A DNA stretch of 23,162 nt, taken from assembly GCA_905208635.1 (NCBI GenBank), contig CAJLPX010000029.1, positions 1 to 23,162 of the forward strand, read 5' to 3'. The notes beneath the pieces are model-generated. The model did no database searches. It was not told the DNA's origin and saw nothing but the letters and a program-made list of their open reading frames with translations. Source of the DNA: an uncultured Collinsella sp. (GTDB lineage Bacteria > Actinomycetota > Coriobacteriia > Coriobacteriales > Coriobacteriaceae). The translations under genes and the position numbers were made by a program. Of the stretch, positions 23,109 to 23,162 are shown one piece after another. Within the stretch, counting starts at the first letter, position 1. Each line of letters begins with the position of its first letter.

Positions 23109-23162
23109 TGGCTCCCCGGGTAGGACTCGAACCTACAACAGCGCGGTTAACAGCCGCGTGCT
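23109..23162 (-). tRNA. tRNA-Asn (GTT), 5' part beyond window
   Basis: Minus strand reads anticodon stem CGCGG, loop CTGTTAA with anticodon GTT, stem CCGCG, a 5-base variable loop, T-arm GTAGG-TTCGAGT-CCTAC, 3' acceptor CCGGGGA, discriminator G and an encoded CCA. The D-arm and 5' acceptor lie outside the window. Confidence 0.93.

Overview
The window looks like chromosomal core sequence from a high-GC Gram-positive bacterium. The best guess is Coriobacteriia, Collinsella-like. This is inferred from high G+C, frequent GTG and TTG starts with strong Shine-Dalgarno sites, and a gene order that mixes a Bacillus-type cluster with an actinobacterial one. No phage, insertion sequence or CRISPR array was seen. 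Coding density is high and no gene-free stretch exceeds 300 bases.

Positions 1-7141: the 3' end of an unidentified + strand gene, then on the minus strand a DUF523 protein and the membrane protease FtsH, separated by an excellent terminator. Divergent from ftsH is a small CobO-type corrinoid adenosyltransferase. It converges on a minus-strand MATE exporter. A SpoU-type rRNA methyltransferase and a thyA-folA pair (thymidylate and folate synthesis) follow.

Positions 7059-8002: a + strand gene for an unusual three-part protein. It joins a DUF134 helix-turn-helix, a NifX/NifB-type cofactor-binding domain and a His/Cys-rich tail. It is preceded by two matching palindromes and followed by a bidirectional terminator. 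This is the most novel-looking locus in the window.

Positions 8027-22914: fourteen consecutive minus-strand genes, read from high to low coordinates: asp23, fakA, recG, rsmD, coaD, a SepIVA-like coiled-coil gene, yceD, rpmF, plsX, acpP, rnc, smc, ftsY, ffh. They cover fatty-acid activation and phospholipid initiation (FakA, PlsX, ACP), CoA synthesis (CoaD), ribosome and RNA maturation (RsmD, YceD, L32, RNase III), chromosome maintenance (RecG, SMC), division (SepIVA-like) and membrane targeting (FtsY, Ffh). Several junctions overlap or are only a few bases apart. Hairpins flank plsX on both sides, which suggests its dosage, and that of acpP, is set separately.

Positions 22915-23162: the leader of this cluster, a strong terminator, and the 3' part of a minus-strand tRNA-Asn cut by the window edge.
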